A stretch of DNA of 64,000 bases. Origin: Streptomyces sp. BA2 (GTDB lineage: Bacteria > Actinomycetota > Actinomycetes > Streptomycetales > Streptomycetaceae). The number at the start of each line of letters is the position of its first letter. Within the stretch, counting starts at the first letter, position 1. The translations under genes and the position numbers were made by a program. The stretch is taken from NCBI RefSeq assembly GCF_009769735.1, contig NZ_WSRO01000002.1, positions 5,034,001-5,098,000 of the forward strand, read 5' to 3'. The notes under the pieces are model-generated. The model ran no database searches and had not been told where the DNA came from. It worked only from the letters and a program-made list of their open reading frames with translations. Below are positions 26,519 to 34,186 of the stretch, piece by piece.

Positions 26519-26559
26519 GGTTGGGTTGGTCGGTAGATAGAACCCAACCAACCGACCAA
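26519..26559. other. Two interlocked complementary repeats in the leader of the HTH gene
   Basis: GGTTGGGTT (26519-26527) pairs with AACCCAACC (26541-26549), and GGTCGGT (26528-26534) pairs with ACCGACC (26551-26557). The order A-B-A'-B' permits either alternative hairpins or, in principle, a pseudoknot, though loops of 0 and 1 nt make the latter sterically poor. AAAAAGGGGAG follows at once. The 312-bp gap 26396-26707 holds no other feature except the terminator at 26410. Confidence 0.55.
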
Positions 26560-26707
26560 AAAGGGGAGTTGAAGCTTCCGTCACTCTCAAGGGTGACGTT
26601 CCGTAGTCAGCTTGCGTCGGAACGTAAAGTCCCTCTACGTTCGCGGCAATAGAACGGCCCCGGACGGTGCGCCAACACCGGCTCCGAGGCCTAGTCCTAC
26701 GGATCGA

Positions 26708-27733
26708 ATGAGGTCGACCGTGGCTTACGCCAAGCCTAATCCCGTCCTGCCGTCCCCGTCCCACCCCATGGCCAAATCGGGCTACGGCAAGCGCCTTGCG
26801 GATGACGAAGAACCGCACGCCGAAGCCGATTTCGAGCATCTGTGCCTGCGGGACGCCCACGTCGCCGTCTACCTCGACCATCTCGAACCCGGCGCCGCGA
26901 TGGGCTACAAGGACCTCGCCGCCGCGCATCCCCAGTACGGGCAGCAAGCCATCCGCACCTCCCTGCGGCGGCTGACCGAGGCCGGACACCTTCGCTGGAT
27001 CAAGGAACACCTCACCGTCGAGGACAACTCGATGCGCTGGGTGACCCGGACGTACTGGTCGCGTATCCCCAGGTCAGAGGAATGGTGGGCCGACTTCGCC
27101 CGCGCCCGGCACGGGCGTGACGTCACGCACGATCATCACCCGGGCCTGGCCCGCGTACCGGAACCGGCGGGGGAACAGGCCCCCGAGCCGGAAGCCGAGC
27201 CGAAATCCGAGTCCGAGCCCAGCGTCGCGTACCGCACGCTCGCCCAACTCCGCACCGCCGACCCCCGCATGGCCCTCTCTGAGGGGGAGTGCCGCGCCCT
27301 CGAAGCCCTCGCCGCGCAATGGCTGGACCACGGCGCGACCCCGCAGGACATCACCCATGCCCTGACCGCCGGGCTGCCGCTCACGGTCACCAATCCGGGC
27401 GGGCTCGCCCGTAATCGACTGGAGAGCAAGATGCCACCGAAGCCCCCTGCCAAGACTCCTGCCCGAGCCCACGTGACCCGCGCGATCTTCGTCTGCGGGC
27501 TCTGCGAGGAGCCCGAGACCACAACCGAGCTGGTCCATGGGATCTGCGCCGACTGCCGAGCGGAGTGCGATGCGTTCGAAGCGGAGGAAGCCCGCCTGGG
27601 CATTCAGATCGGATACGTACCCGACACGTTCCTGCCCCGCCCACGCACTGCGGCACCGGTGATGGATGTGACCGAGCGGGTGGCGGAGCTGAGGCGCGCC
27701 GCCGGTCTGCCGACGGGGCGAGGTGGCGTATGA
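26708..27733 (+). CDS. Helix-turn-helix protein of plasmid/phage-associated type
   Basis: 341 residues from ATG 26708; a GTG at 26720 after TGAGG is equally possible. The N-terminal half contains a winged-helix-like segment: LRDAHVAVYLDHLEPGAAMGYKDLA, YGQQAIRTSLRRLTEAGHLRWI, MRWVTRTYWSR. A proline/glutamate-rich linker follows, then a helical domain (LSEGECRALEALAAQWLDHGATPQDI) and a CxxC...CxxC zinc-finger-like motif, CGLCEEPE and CADCRAEC. The family is common in Streptomyces near mobile or variable loci; a function in replication control is only guessed. Lower GC at the start and the setting suggest acquisition. Confidence 0.75.
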   Translation: MRSTVAYAKPNPVLPSPSHPMAKSGYGKRLADDEEPHAEADFEHLCLRDAHVAVYLDHLEPGAAMGYKDLAAAHPQYGQQAIRTSLRRLTEAGHLRWIKEHLTVEDNSMRWVTRTYWSRIPRSEEWWADFARARHGRDVTHDHHPGLARVPEPAGEQAPEPEAEPKSESEPSVAYRTLAQLRTADPRMALSEGECRALEALAAQWLDHGATPQDITHALTAGLPLTVTNPGGLARNRLESKMPPKPPAKTPARAHVTRAIFVCGLCEEPETTTELVHGICADCRAECDAFEAEEARLGIQIGYVPDTFLPRPRTAAPVMDVTERVAELRRAAGLPTGRGGV

Positions 27734-27783
27734 GCGTGCAGGACGTGCCGGTCCGGGCACCATGGAGTCAAGGAGGCGACGCC

Positions 27784-28362
27784 ATGACCCCCAGCACCAC
27801 CGACCGGCCCCAGATGTCCGTCGAGGAGTTCGAGGAGCTCGAGCGCCATGCGCCGGAGACGGTGCGGCTGGAGTTCATCAACGGAAAGGTCATGGTCAAG
27901 CCGGTGCCGGACGGCAACCACAGGGAGATCTGCATGTGGCTGCTCCGGCAGTGCATGCAGCAGCGGCCGGAGCTGGGGCTCTATCCGGAGGGCGGGCTGA
28001 AGACCGAGACGTACCGCAAGGGTCGTGCCCGCGCGGACGGCGTGCTAGCTCCTACCGGCAGTTTCAAGGGGCATGGCGAATGGTCGGACACGTCCGCTGT
28101 GCTGATGGCCGTGGAGGTCACTTCGTTCGACTCCGACACCAATCGTCGTGACCGCGTGGAGAAGCCGGACGGCTACGCGGCAGCAGGCATCCCCGTGTAT
28201 CTCCTGATCGACCGTGACGACTGCTCGGTCACCGTGTTCACGGACCCGGAGGACGGTCGCTACCGCAAGCTGGAGAACCACCGTTTCGGTGCCGTGGTCC
28301 AGCTCCCCGCTCCCGTGGACATCGCCCTGGAAACCGAGGCGCTGAAGGAGTTCGTGGAGTGA
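27784..28362 (+). CDS. Uma2-family (DUF820) putative endonuclease
   Basis: 192 residues with the PD-(D/E)xK nuclease fold of Uma2 proteins. Recognisable parts: VRLEFINGKVMVKPVP, RARADGVLAPTGSF (aspartate of the active site), VLMAVEVTSFDSDTNRRDRVEKPDGYAAAGIPVYLLIDRD with the E-V and downstream K/Y residues. The ATG at 27784 is chosen because AAGGAGG stands 8 nt upstream; an ATG at 27730 overlapping the previous gene is a weaker option. Streptomyces carry many copies; biological targets are unknown. Confidence 0.88.
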   Translation: MTPSTTDRPQMSVEEFEELERHAPETVRLEFINGKVMVKPVPDGNHREICMWLLRQCMQQRPELGLYPEGGLKTETYRKGRARADGVLAPTGSFKGHGEWSDTSAVLMAVEVTSFDSDTNRRDRVEKPDGYAAAGIPVYLLIDRDDCSVTVFTDPEDGRYRKLENHRFGAVVQLPAPVDIALETEALKEFVE

Positions 28363-28605
28363 AGGCCCCCGGCGGCCCGAACCTGTGACCCGCCCCACTT
28401 TCCGGAGTGCTCCACTCCCCAGCGGGCATGTGCCAAGCCGAGCGGTCGGAACGTACCTCCCGAGCAGCGGGAGCGTATGCCGGCGGATGATCACGTAGTG
28501 GGCGGGACATCTCACCATGTGATATTTGCGCGGCGAATTTCGGCCGCTCGTTAGACTGAGCCGACCGCAGCAGTGCGGTGAAGACGGACTGAGCGAGGAG
28601 CGCAC

Positions 28606-29877
28606 GTGAGCCTTGTCGTGCAGAAGTACGGAGGCTCCTCCGTAGCCGATGCCGAGGGCATCAAGCGGGTCGCCAAGAGGATTGTCGACGCCAAGAAGAA
28701 CGGCCATCAGGTCGTTGTCGTGGTGTCCGCCATGGGTGACACGACGGATGAGTTGATCGATCTTGCCGGGCAGGTATCCCCGATTCCTGCCGGGCGTGAA
28801 TTCGACATGCTGCTGACCGCCGGGGAGCGGATCTCCATGGCCCTCCTGGCCATGGCGATCAAAAACCTGGGTCACGCGGCCCAGTCGTTCACGGGCAGCC
28901 AGGCCGGTGTCATCACCGACTCCGTCCACAACAAAGCGCGGATCATCGACGTCACGCCGGGCCGCATCCGGAACTCGATCGACGAGGGCAACATCGCCAT
29001 CGTCGCCGGGTTCCAGGGTGTGAGCCAGGAGGGCAAGAACATCACCACGCTCGGTCGTGGTGGATCCGACACGACCGCTGTCGCCCTCGCGGCCGCGCTC
29101 GACGCCGAGGTCTGCGAGATCTACACGGATGTCGATGGTGTCTTCACCGCCGACCCCCGTGTGGTGAAGAAGGCCCAGAAGATCGACTGGATCTCGTTCG
29201 AGGACATGCTGGAGCTCGCGAGCTCCGGGTCCAAGGTGCTGCTCCACCGCTGTGTGGAGTACGCCCGTCGTTACAACATCCCGATCCACGTCAGGTCGTC
29301 CTTCAGTGGACTTCAGGGCACGTGGGTCAGCAACGAACCGCAAGGGGACCGCAAGGTGGAGCAGGCCATCATCTCCGGTGTCGCGCACGACACCTCGGAG
29401 GCCAAGATCACGGTCGTCGGCGTGCCGGACAAGCCCGGTGAGGCCGCCTCGATCTTCCGCGCCATCGCGGACTCCGGCGTCAACATCGACATGATCGTCC
29501 AGAACGTCTCGGCCGCTTCGACCGGGCTCACGGACATCTCGTTCACGCTGCCCAAGGCCGAGGGCCGCAAGGCGATCGACGCGCTGGAGAAGACGCGCTC
29601 GGCCATCGGCTTCGACTCCCTTCGCTACGACGACCAGATCGCCAAGATCTCGCTGGTCGGCGCGGGTATGAAGACGAACCCCGGCGTCACCGCCGCCTTC
29701 TTCGAGGCGCTCAGCGACGCGGGCGTGAACATCGAGCTGATCTCGACCTCCGAGATCCGCATCTCGGTCGTGACCCGCGCCGATGACGCGAACGAGTCCG
29801 TGCGCGCCGTGCACACCGCCTTCGGCCTCGACTCCGACACGGACGAGGCCGTGGTCTATGGAGGCACCGGGCGATGA
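28606..29877 (+). CDS. ask: Aspartate kinase (alpha subunit)
   Basis: Phosphorylates L-aspartate, the entry step to lysine, threonine, methionine and diaminopimelate. 423 residues, full length. The amino-acid kinase domain starts [21 protein letters not shown] and contains [16 protein letters not shown] and [16 protein letters not shown]. Two ACT domains follow (about 265-335 and 345-410), including INIDM-type [11 protein letters not shown] and [11 protein letters not shown], so feedback control by lysine plus threonine is expected. GTG at 28606 after GAGCGAGGAG. A TAGACT at 28552-28557 is a likely -10 box. It overlaps asd by ATGA. Confidence 0.98.
   Translation: MSLVVQKYGGSSVADAEGIKRVAKRIVDAKKNGHQVVVVVSAMGDTTDELIDLAGQVSPIPAGREFDMLLTAGERISMALLAMAIKNLGHAAQSFTGSQAGVITDSVHNKARIIDVTPGRIRNSIDEGNIAIVAGFQGVSQEGKNITTLGRGGSDTTAVALAAALDAEVCEIYTDVDGVFTADPRVVKKAQKIDWISFEDMLELASSGSKVLLHRCVEYARRYNIPIHVRSSFSGLQGTWVSNEPQGDRKVEQAIISGVAHDTSEAKITVVGVPDKPGEAASIFRAIADSGVNIDMIVQNVSAASTGLTDISFTLPKAEGRKAIDALEKTRSAIGFDSLRYDDQIAKISLVGAGMKTNPGVTAAFFEALSDAGVNIELISTSEIRISVVTRADDANESVRAVHTAFGLDSDTDEAVVYGGTGR
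29356..29877 (+). CDS. Internal in-frame start: aspartate kinase beta subunit
   Basis: Codon 251 of ask is a GTG (29356-29358) preceded by AAGGGG (29342-29347) at 8 nt spacing. Translation from here gives a 173-residue protein starting [17 protein letters not shown] that contains both ACT domains and no kinase domain. Corynebacterium glutamicum and several other Gram-positive bacteria make the beta subunit of an alpha2-beta2 aspartate kinase from just this position. That the same happens here is inferred from the site and its ribosome-binding site. Confidence 0.75.
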   Translation: MEQAIISGVAHDTSEAKITVVGVPDKPGEAASIFRAIADSGVNIDMIVQNVSAASTGLTDISFTLPKAEGRKAIDALEKTRSAIGFDSLRYDDQIAKISLVGAGMKTNPGVTAAFFEALSDAGVNIELISTSEIRISVVTRADDANESVRAVHTAFGLDSDTDEAVVYGGTGR

Positions 29878-30938
29878 CCGGAAAGCCGACGCTCGCGGTC
29901 GTCGGAGCGACCGGGGCCGTCGGCGCGGTCATGCTCCAGATCCTGTCGCAGCACGCCGACATCTGGGGCGAGATCCGACTCGTCGCCTCACCGCGCTCGG
30001 CCGGCAAGAAGCTGGCCGTGCGCGGTGAGGAGGTCGAGGTCGTCGCACTGAGCGAGGACGCCTTCGACGGCGTCGACGTGGCGATGTTCGACGTCCCCGA
30101 CGAGGTCAGCGCGCAGTGGGCGCCCATCGCCGCGTCCAAGGGCGTCGTGGTGGTCGACAACTCCGCCGCTTTCCGGATGGACCCGGACGTGCCGCTGGTC
30201 GTCCCCGAGGTCAATCCGCACGCCGCGCGCGTACGCCCGCGCGGCATCGTCGCCAACCCCAACTGCACGACCCTGTCGATGATCGTGGCCATCGGTGCGC
30301 TGCATGCCGAGTTCGGTCTGCGCGAGCTGATCGTCTCCTCGTACCAGGCGGTGAGCGGGGCCGGGCGGGACGGCGTGGACACGTTGCGGCGCCAGATGTC
30401 GCTGGTGGCCGGCTCGGAGCTGGGCACGAGCCCCGGTGACGTACGACGTGCTGTCGGTGACGACACCGGGCCCTTCCCGGAGCCCGTGGCGCTGAACGTG
30501 GTGCCGTGGGCCGGGACGCTGCGGGACGACGGCTGGTCGTCCGAGGAGATGAAGGTGCGGGACGAGTCCCGCAAGATCCTCGGCCTGCCCGATCTGAAGG
30601 TCGCCGCGACCTGCGTACGCGTTCCGGTGGTGACCACGCACTCGCTGACCGTGCACGCGCGCTTCGAGGACGAGGTCACGGTGGACCGCGCGCGCGAGAT
30701 CCTGGCCACGGCTCCGGGTGTCGTGCTGTTCGACAACCCGGCCGCCGGTGAGTTCCCGACCCCCGCCGACGTGGTGGGGACCGACCCCACGTGGGTGGGC
30801 CGGGTGCGGCGCGCGCTCGACGATCCGACGGCCCTCGAATTCTTCGTGTGCGGGGACAACCTGCGCAAGGGGGCCGCGCTGAACACGGCGCAGATCGCGG
30901 AGCTGGTGGCGGGCGAGTTCACCGGGCGCCAGCAGTAG
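29874..30938 (+). CDS. asd: Aspartate-semialdehyde dehydrogenase
   Basis: Reduces aspartyl phosphate to aspartate semialdehyde with NADPH, using the product of ask. 354 residues. The Rossmann start is [18 protein letters not shown]; the catalytic cysteine is in [12 protein letters not shown]; the substrate-binding region includes [13 protein letters not shown] and the late [13 protein letters not shown] histidine. ATG at 29874 overlaps the end of ask. The 3' end carries a 23-bp duplication that includes the stop codon. Confidence 0.97.
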   Translation: MTGKPTLAVVGATGAVGAVMLQILSQHADIWGEIRLVASPRSAGKKLAVRGEEVEVVALSEDAFDGVDVAMFDVPDEVSAQWAPIAASKGVVVVDNSAAFRMDPDVPLVVPEVNPHAARVRPRGIVANPNCTTLSMIVAIGALHAEFGLRELIVSSYQAVSGAGRDGVDTLRRQMSLVAGSELGTSPGDVRRAVGDDTGPFPEPVALNVVPWAGTLRDDGWSSEEMKVRDESRKILGLPDLKVAATCVRVPVVTTHSLTVHARFEDEVTVDRAREILATAPGVVLFDNPAAGEFPTPADVVGTDPTWVGRVRRALDDPTALEFFVCGDNLRKGAALNTAQIAELVAGEFTGRQQ

Positions 30939-30968
30939 GTACAGAACCGGGCGTCAGCAGTAGGTACA
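30921..30968 (+). repeat. 23-bp duplication of the asd stop region
   Basis: Bases 30921-30943 and 30946-30968 differ only at one position (ACCGGGCGCCAGCAG against ACCGGGCGTCAGCAG); each ends TAGGTACA. The first copy carries the asd stop codon. The following gap to 31336 (about 370 bp) is less GC-rich. It has a possible hairpin CATCGTC/GACGATG near 31253-31275, and must hold the sigma-factor promoter, but I cannot place it. Confidence 0.85.
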
Positions 30969-31336
30969 AAAAGGCGCAGAAACGTGCAGGCGGGCGGGCA
31001 GAACAAGCCCCGAATGCTCCCCGGAGCGGAAGCCTTTGCGGGATCTGTGTAAATTCTGTGTCCAACTTGGTGGCCAGGATCGCTTGATCTGGACCATTGC
31101 CGCGTTCGAAGATTCGCAATATTCGTCCCCGTCCACTGCAACCGGCAGCAGGGCGGGGCGCGTCTTTGCGATCGCCCTCCAGGGGGCGTGACCTGAGCGC
31201 TGCAAAATTTGGGCATAGGGGAAGAGCTGGTACGCATGGGGGCAATTGATGCATCGTCACCGACGGCGACGATGTCTGCCGCAAACGCGCCGCGTGATGC
31301 GTACAACCCTCCAGGGGGTAAGCGTGTCCAACAGGC

Positions 31337-31996
31337 GTGGCAGAGGTACTCGATTTCACAGCGGTTCAGGCGAGGGGCGCGGCCCTGCGTCCACCTCGCC
31401 GTCCCCGTGCGCCCGCCGGCATGCCGGTGATCGCCCCCATGCCCACCACGAGATCGGCCCGCATCCCGACGCAGCGCGAGGGCGCTGAAGAGGCGATGAG
31501 CGCTGGCACCACAGTCGACCACCTGACCGAGACCTACCGCGCCCACTACCGGTCGCTCCTCGGCCTGGCGGCGCTGCTTCTCGATGACACGGCCTCCTGC
31601 GAGGACGTCGTGCAGGAGGCGTTCATCCGGGTGCACTCGGCACGCAAACGCGTGCGGGACCCGGAGAAGACGCTCGCCTATCTGCGGCAGACCGTCGTGA
31701 ACCTCTCGCGGTCCGCGCTGCGGCGCCGGATCCTCGGTCTGAAGCTGCTCTCGAAGCCGATGCCGGACATGGCGAGCGCCGAGGAGGGTGCGTACGACCT
31801 CCTTGAGCGGGACGAGCTGATCAAGGCGATGCGCGGCCTCCAGCGCCGTCAGCGCGAGGTCCTGGTCCTGCGGTACTTCGCGGACATGACCGAGGCGCAG
31901 GTCGCCGAGACCCTGGGCATATCGCTCGGGTCGGTGAAGGCGTACGGCTCGCGCGGGATCGCGGCTCTGCGGGTCGCCATGGAGGCACCGGCATGA
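31337..31996 (+). CDS. ECF RNA polymerase sigma factor (SigE-like family)
   Basis: 219 residues from GTG 31337. Sigma region 2 lies at about 60-125: YRAHYRSLLGLAALLLDDTASCEDVVQEAFIRVHSA. Region 4 is at about 155-215: MRGLQRRQREVLVLRYFADMTEAQVAETLGISLGSVKAYGSRGIAALR. The first 55 residues are an unusual basic, Pro/Arg/Ala-rich extension; MSAGTTVDHL (ATG 31496) is an alternative start that would give a standard length. Its stop overlaps the next gene (ATGA), whose product has the layout of a membrane anti-sigma or partner protein. Confidence 0.92.
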   Translation: MAEVLDFTAVQARGAALRPPRRPRAPAGMPVIAPMPTTRSARIPTQREGAEEAMSAGTTVDHLTETYRAHYRSLLGLAALLLDDTASCEDVVQEAFIRVHSARKRVRDPEKTLAYLRQTVVNLSRSALRRRILGLKLLSKPMPDMASAEEGAYDLLERDELIKAMRGLQRRQREVLVLRYFADMTEAQVAETLGISLGSVKAYGSRGIAALRVAMEAPA

Positions 31997-33156
31997 GCAA
32001 GCATGAGTACGGGCGCGAGCACGACGAGAGCGCCGAGTTTGAGCAGCATGCTGGGGACGGAACTGTGAAACACGGCCAGGGTGACGAGCCCGCCGCGGCT
32101 GAGCGTGACGAGTCCGCCGCGGCTGAGCGTGAGGGCGGCGAGGCTCCGGGTTCCGTCTTCGGCGGTGAGGACGGCTCCGACGAGCTGGCGCTGCGCAGGA
32201 TGATGCGTTCGGCGGTCCAGGAGATCGAGCCGGGAGACCGCGCCCTGGAGCGTCTGCGGTTCGCGGTGCCGGCGCGCCGCCAGCGCAAGCGCCAGGCCGT
32301 GGTCGGCATGGCGGCCGCCGCGCTCTTCATCGGCACCGCCATCCCCGCTCTCGTGCATGTCACGAACTCCGGCGGCGGCTCGGACGACCGCCCGTCGATA
32401 GCGGGCAACAGCGAGCAGACGCAGGGCGGTTCGAGTCAGGGCGGCAAGGGTCCCGACGGCGGGGAGAAGGGCAAGGGCAGCGACTCCGGCCCCTCCAAGT
32501 CCAAGGACAAGAAAGACAAGAAGGACAAGAAGGACGGCAAGGGGAAGGGTGCGGGCAGCGGCGGCGCGACCGGTGGTCCCGACCCGGCGGGCACAGAATC
32601 CGCCGACTCGCCTGCCTGCGCGGTGGACCAGCTCGGCAACGCCAGCGGTAGCGCGGGCGCGCCGGAGGCCGACGGCAAGGTGTACGGCAGCTTCCGTATC
32701 GCCAACGTCTCCGGCAGCAGTTGCACGGTCAGCGCCCCGGGCAGCGTGAGCACGGCGACGACGGGGGCGGCCGATCCCGCGAAGATCGTCGTCACCGACC
32801 ACGTGGCGGGCGACGCGGCGACGGGCCTTCCGGACCCGGCCCAGGCGCTCAGCTCGCTGGTCCTCCAGCCGGGGGCGGCGTACGAGGTGAAGTTCGCCTG
32901 GGTGCCTTCGGAGGCGTGTCCGACGGACAGCGGCGAGCCTTCGCCCGACCCGACCCCCACGGAGGACGGCGGCGGCGCGGACGGCGGTACGTCGGGTGGC
33001 GTGGAGCCCCAGATGACGCGCGAGGACGGCGGTGCACTGGACGGCGGCGTGACGGTGTCCCTGACGGCCGCCGAGGGCTCGCCCGCGGCGGGCGCGACGA
33101 TCGCCAACGCGTGCGCGGGGACGGTCTACCGCACGGGGATGTTGTCGGCGTCGTAA
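31993..33156 (+). CDS. Membrane partner protein of the sigma factor (putative anti-sigma type)
   Basis: 387 residues. The cytoplasmic N-terminus (about 100 residues) is acidic, with a repeated PAAAERDE/SAAAERE piece encoded by a 24-bp tandem duplication (about 32088-32135). One membrane helix follows (VVGMAAAALFIGTAIPALVHV, about 110-130). The outside part begins with a Gly/Ser and Lys/Asp-rich linker (KSKDKKDKKDKKDGKGKG) and ends in a folded domain with cysteines in SPACAVD, SSCTVS, EACPTD and NACAGT. There is no classical zinc anti-sigma motif. The anti-sigma role is inferred from coupling to the sigma gene. Confidence 0.82.
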   Translation: MSKHEYGREHDESAEFEQHAGDGTVKHGQGDEPAAAERDESAAAEREGGEAPGSVFGGEDGSDELALRRMMRSAVQEIEPGDRALERLRFAVPARRQRKRQAVVGMAAAALFIGTAIPALVHVTNSGGGSDDRPSIAGNSEQTQGGSSQGGKGPDGGEKGKGSDSGPSKSKDKKDKKDKKDGKGKGAGSGGATGGPDPAGTESADSPACAVDQLGNASGSAGAPEADGKVYGSFRIANVSGSSCTVSAPGSVSTATTGAADPAKIVVTDHVAGDAATGLPDPAQALSSLVLQPGAAYEVKFAWVPSEACPTDSGEPSPDPTPTEDGGGADGGTSGGVEPQMTREDGGALDGGVTVSLTAAEGSPAAGATIANACAGTVYRTGMLSAS

Positions 33157-33205
33157 GCGACGCGGTTGACCCCACAGGTGGCCCCACAGGACGGGTGACC
33201 CCACA

Positions 33206-33248
33206 GGACGGGCTGGAATGTCCAGCCCGTCCGGCGTTTGAGGACATC
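33206..33248. terminator. Hairpin terminator joined to a dispersed repeat
   Basis: GGACGGGCTGGA (33206-33217) and TCCAGCCCGTCC (33221-33232) form a perfect 12-bp hairpin with loop ATG, between convergent genes. The right arm is the beginning of a dispersed-repeat copy, CAGCCCGTCCGGCGTTTGAG (33223-33242). Upstream, CCCCACAGGACGGG is repeated at 33183 and 33200. Confidence 0.8.
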
Positions 33249-33281
33249 TTGTACGGGGCCCGAGGCACGAAGCCCCAGGGT

Positions 33282-34061
33282 TCAGCTCTCCGGCACAAGG
33301 CCCAGCGCAGCGTCCCGCGCGAACTCCCGCTCCCGCCGGAACAACCGGAACCACATGAAGACGACGAACCCCGCGAAGACGAACCACTCCCCGGTGTAGC
33401 CGAGGTTCTGGAAGGCCTTGAGGTCGAGCCCGGAGTTGGCCGGCTCGGACGCCGGAACCGCCTTCATCCCGGAGTCGCCCTTCTCCAGGGTGACCCAGGC
33501 GTCGTACACATCGCCCTGGACCACGTTCACCAGCGAGGCCGCGCTGATGGCGCCCAGCTGCCCGTCCGGCAGCCCTCCGGCCGCGCTCACCCCGTTCGAA
33601 CCAGGGCTCTCGGAGGCCTGGAGCGCGCCCGTCACGGTGACCTCGCCGGAGGGCGCCGCGGGGGCCTTCGCCGCCTTCGCGTTCCCGGGGAGCCAGCCGC
33701 GGACGACCGGCAGGTCCTTGCCGCTGTCGGTGCGCAGCAGCGTGAGGACGTAGTAACCCGACTTGTCGTCCAACTCCCGGTCCGGAACCAGCAGTTGCTT
33801 GCCGTACTGCCCGGTGGCCGACACTCGCTCCCCGGACGTCTCCTTGTCCACGGGGAGCAGCGAGTCCAGCGGCCGGGGCTTCTCCTCCGAGCGGGTCGGC
33901 GACGCCTGCCGGTCCGCCTGCTCCTGTGCGGCGTCATGCGCCTCGACGCGGTCCTCGAACCGCCCCAGCTGCCATGACCCCATGAAGATGCAGAAGGGGA
34001 TGGCCAGCAGTACGAAGACGTTGATCCCCCACCAGCGGGGCGTCAGCAGGAACCGGTACAC
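33282..34061 (-). CDS. SURF1-family protein (cytochrome oxidase assembly)
   Basis: About 259 residues. Layout is that of SURF1/Shy1: an N-terminal helix (WWGINVFVLLAIPFCIFMGSWQLGRFEDR), an outside domain with VSATGQYGKQLLVPDRE and LPVVRGWLPG, and a C-terminal helix (EWFVFAGFVVFMWFRLF). SURF1 helps insert haem a in the oxidase. Start: GTG at 34061 (reading VYRFLLTPRWW); a GTG at 34070 is a possible alternative. The leftward gene is convergent with the sigma operon and follows the S9 peptidase gene with a 15-bp tandem-repeat spacer. Confidence 0.9.
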   Translation of the reverse strand: MYRFLLTPRWWGINVFVLLAIPFCIFMGSWQLGRFEDRVEAHDAAQEQADRQASPTRSEEKPRPLDSLLPVDKETSGERVSATGQYGKQLLVPDRELDDKSGYYVLTLLRTDSGKDLPVVRGWLPGNAKAAKAPAAPSGEVTVTGALQASESPGSNGVSAAGGLPDGQLGAISAASLVNVVQGDVYDAWVTLEKGDSGMKAVPASEPANSGLDLKAFQNLGYTGEWFVFAGFVVFMWFRLFRREREFARDAALGLVPES

Positions 34062-34120
34062 ACCCCCCACGGTACGGGGGCGCCCGTGGGAGACGGGCCG
34101 CGGGGTTGGCGAAGCCACCG

Positions 34121-34178
34121 GCCCCGCGGCCACCGCGCCCGCGGCCACCGCGCCCGCGGCCACCGCCCCCGCGGCCGA
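34121..34178. repeat. 15-bp tandem repeat between peptidase and SURF1 genes
   Basis: About four copies of a 15-bp unit CGCCCGCGGCCACCG (first and last copies imperfect) occupy the whole spacer before the S9 peptidase stop. Each unit holds the palindrome CCGCGG. No gene; possibly a slippage-prone spacer. Confidence 0.8.
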
Positions 34179-34186
34179 TCCCCCGG

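Noticed and set aside
26519..26559. True H-type pseudoknot.
   Set aside because: Connecting loops would be 0 and 1 nt for stems of 9 and 7 bp, too short to span; alternative hairpins are more likely.
31209..31430. 73-codon frame upstream of and overlapping the ECF sigma gene start.
   Set aside because: It has a plausible start and GGGGAAG upstream, but it overlaps the sigma gene out of frame, shows no family pattern, and its second half is the sigma gene read in another frame.
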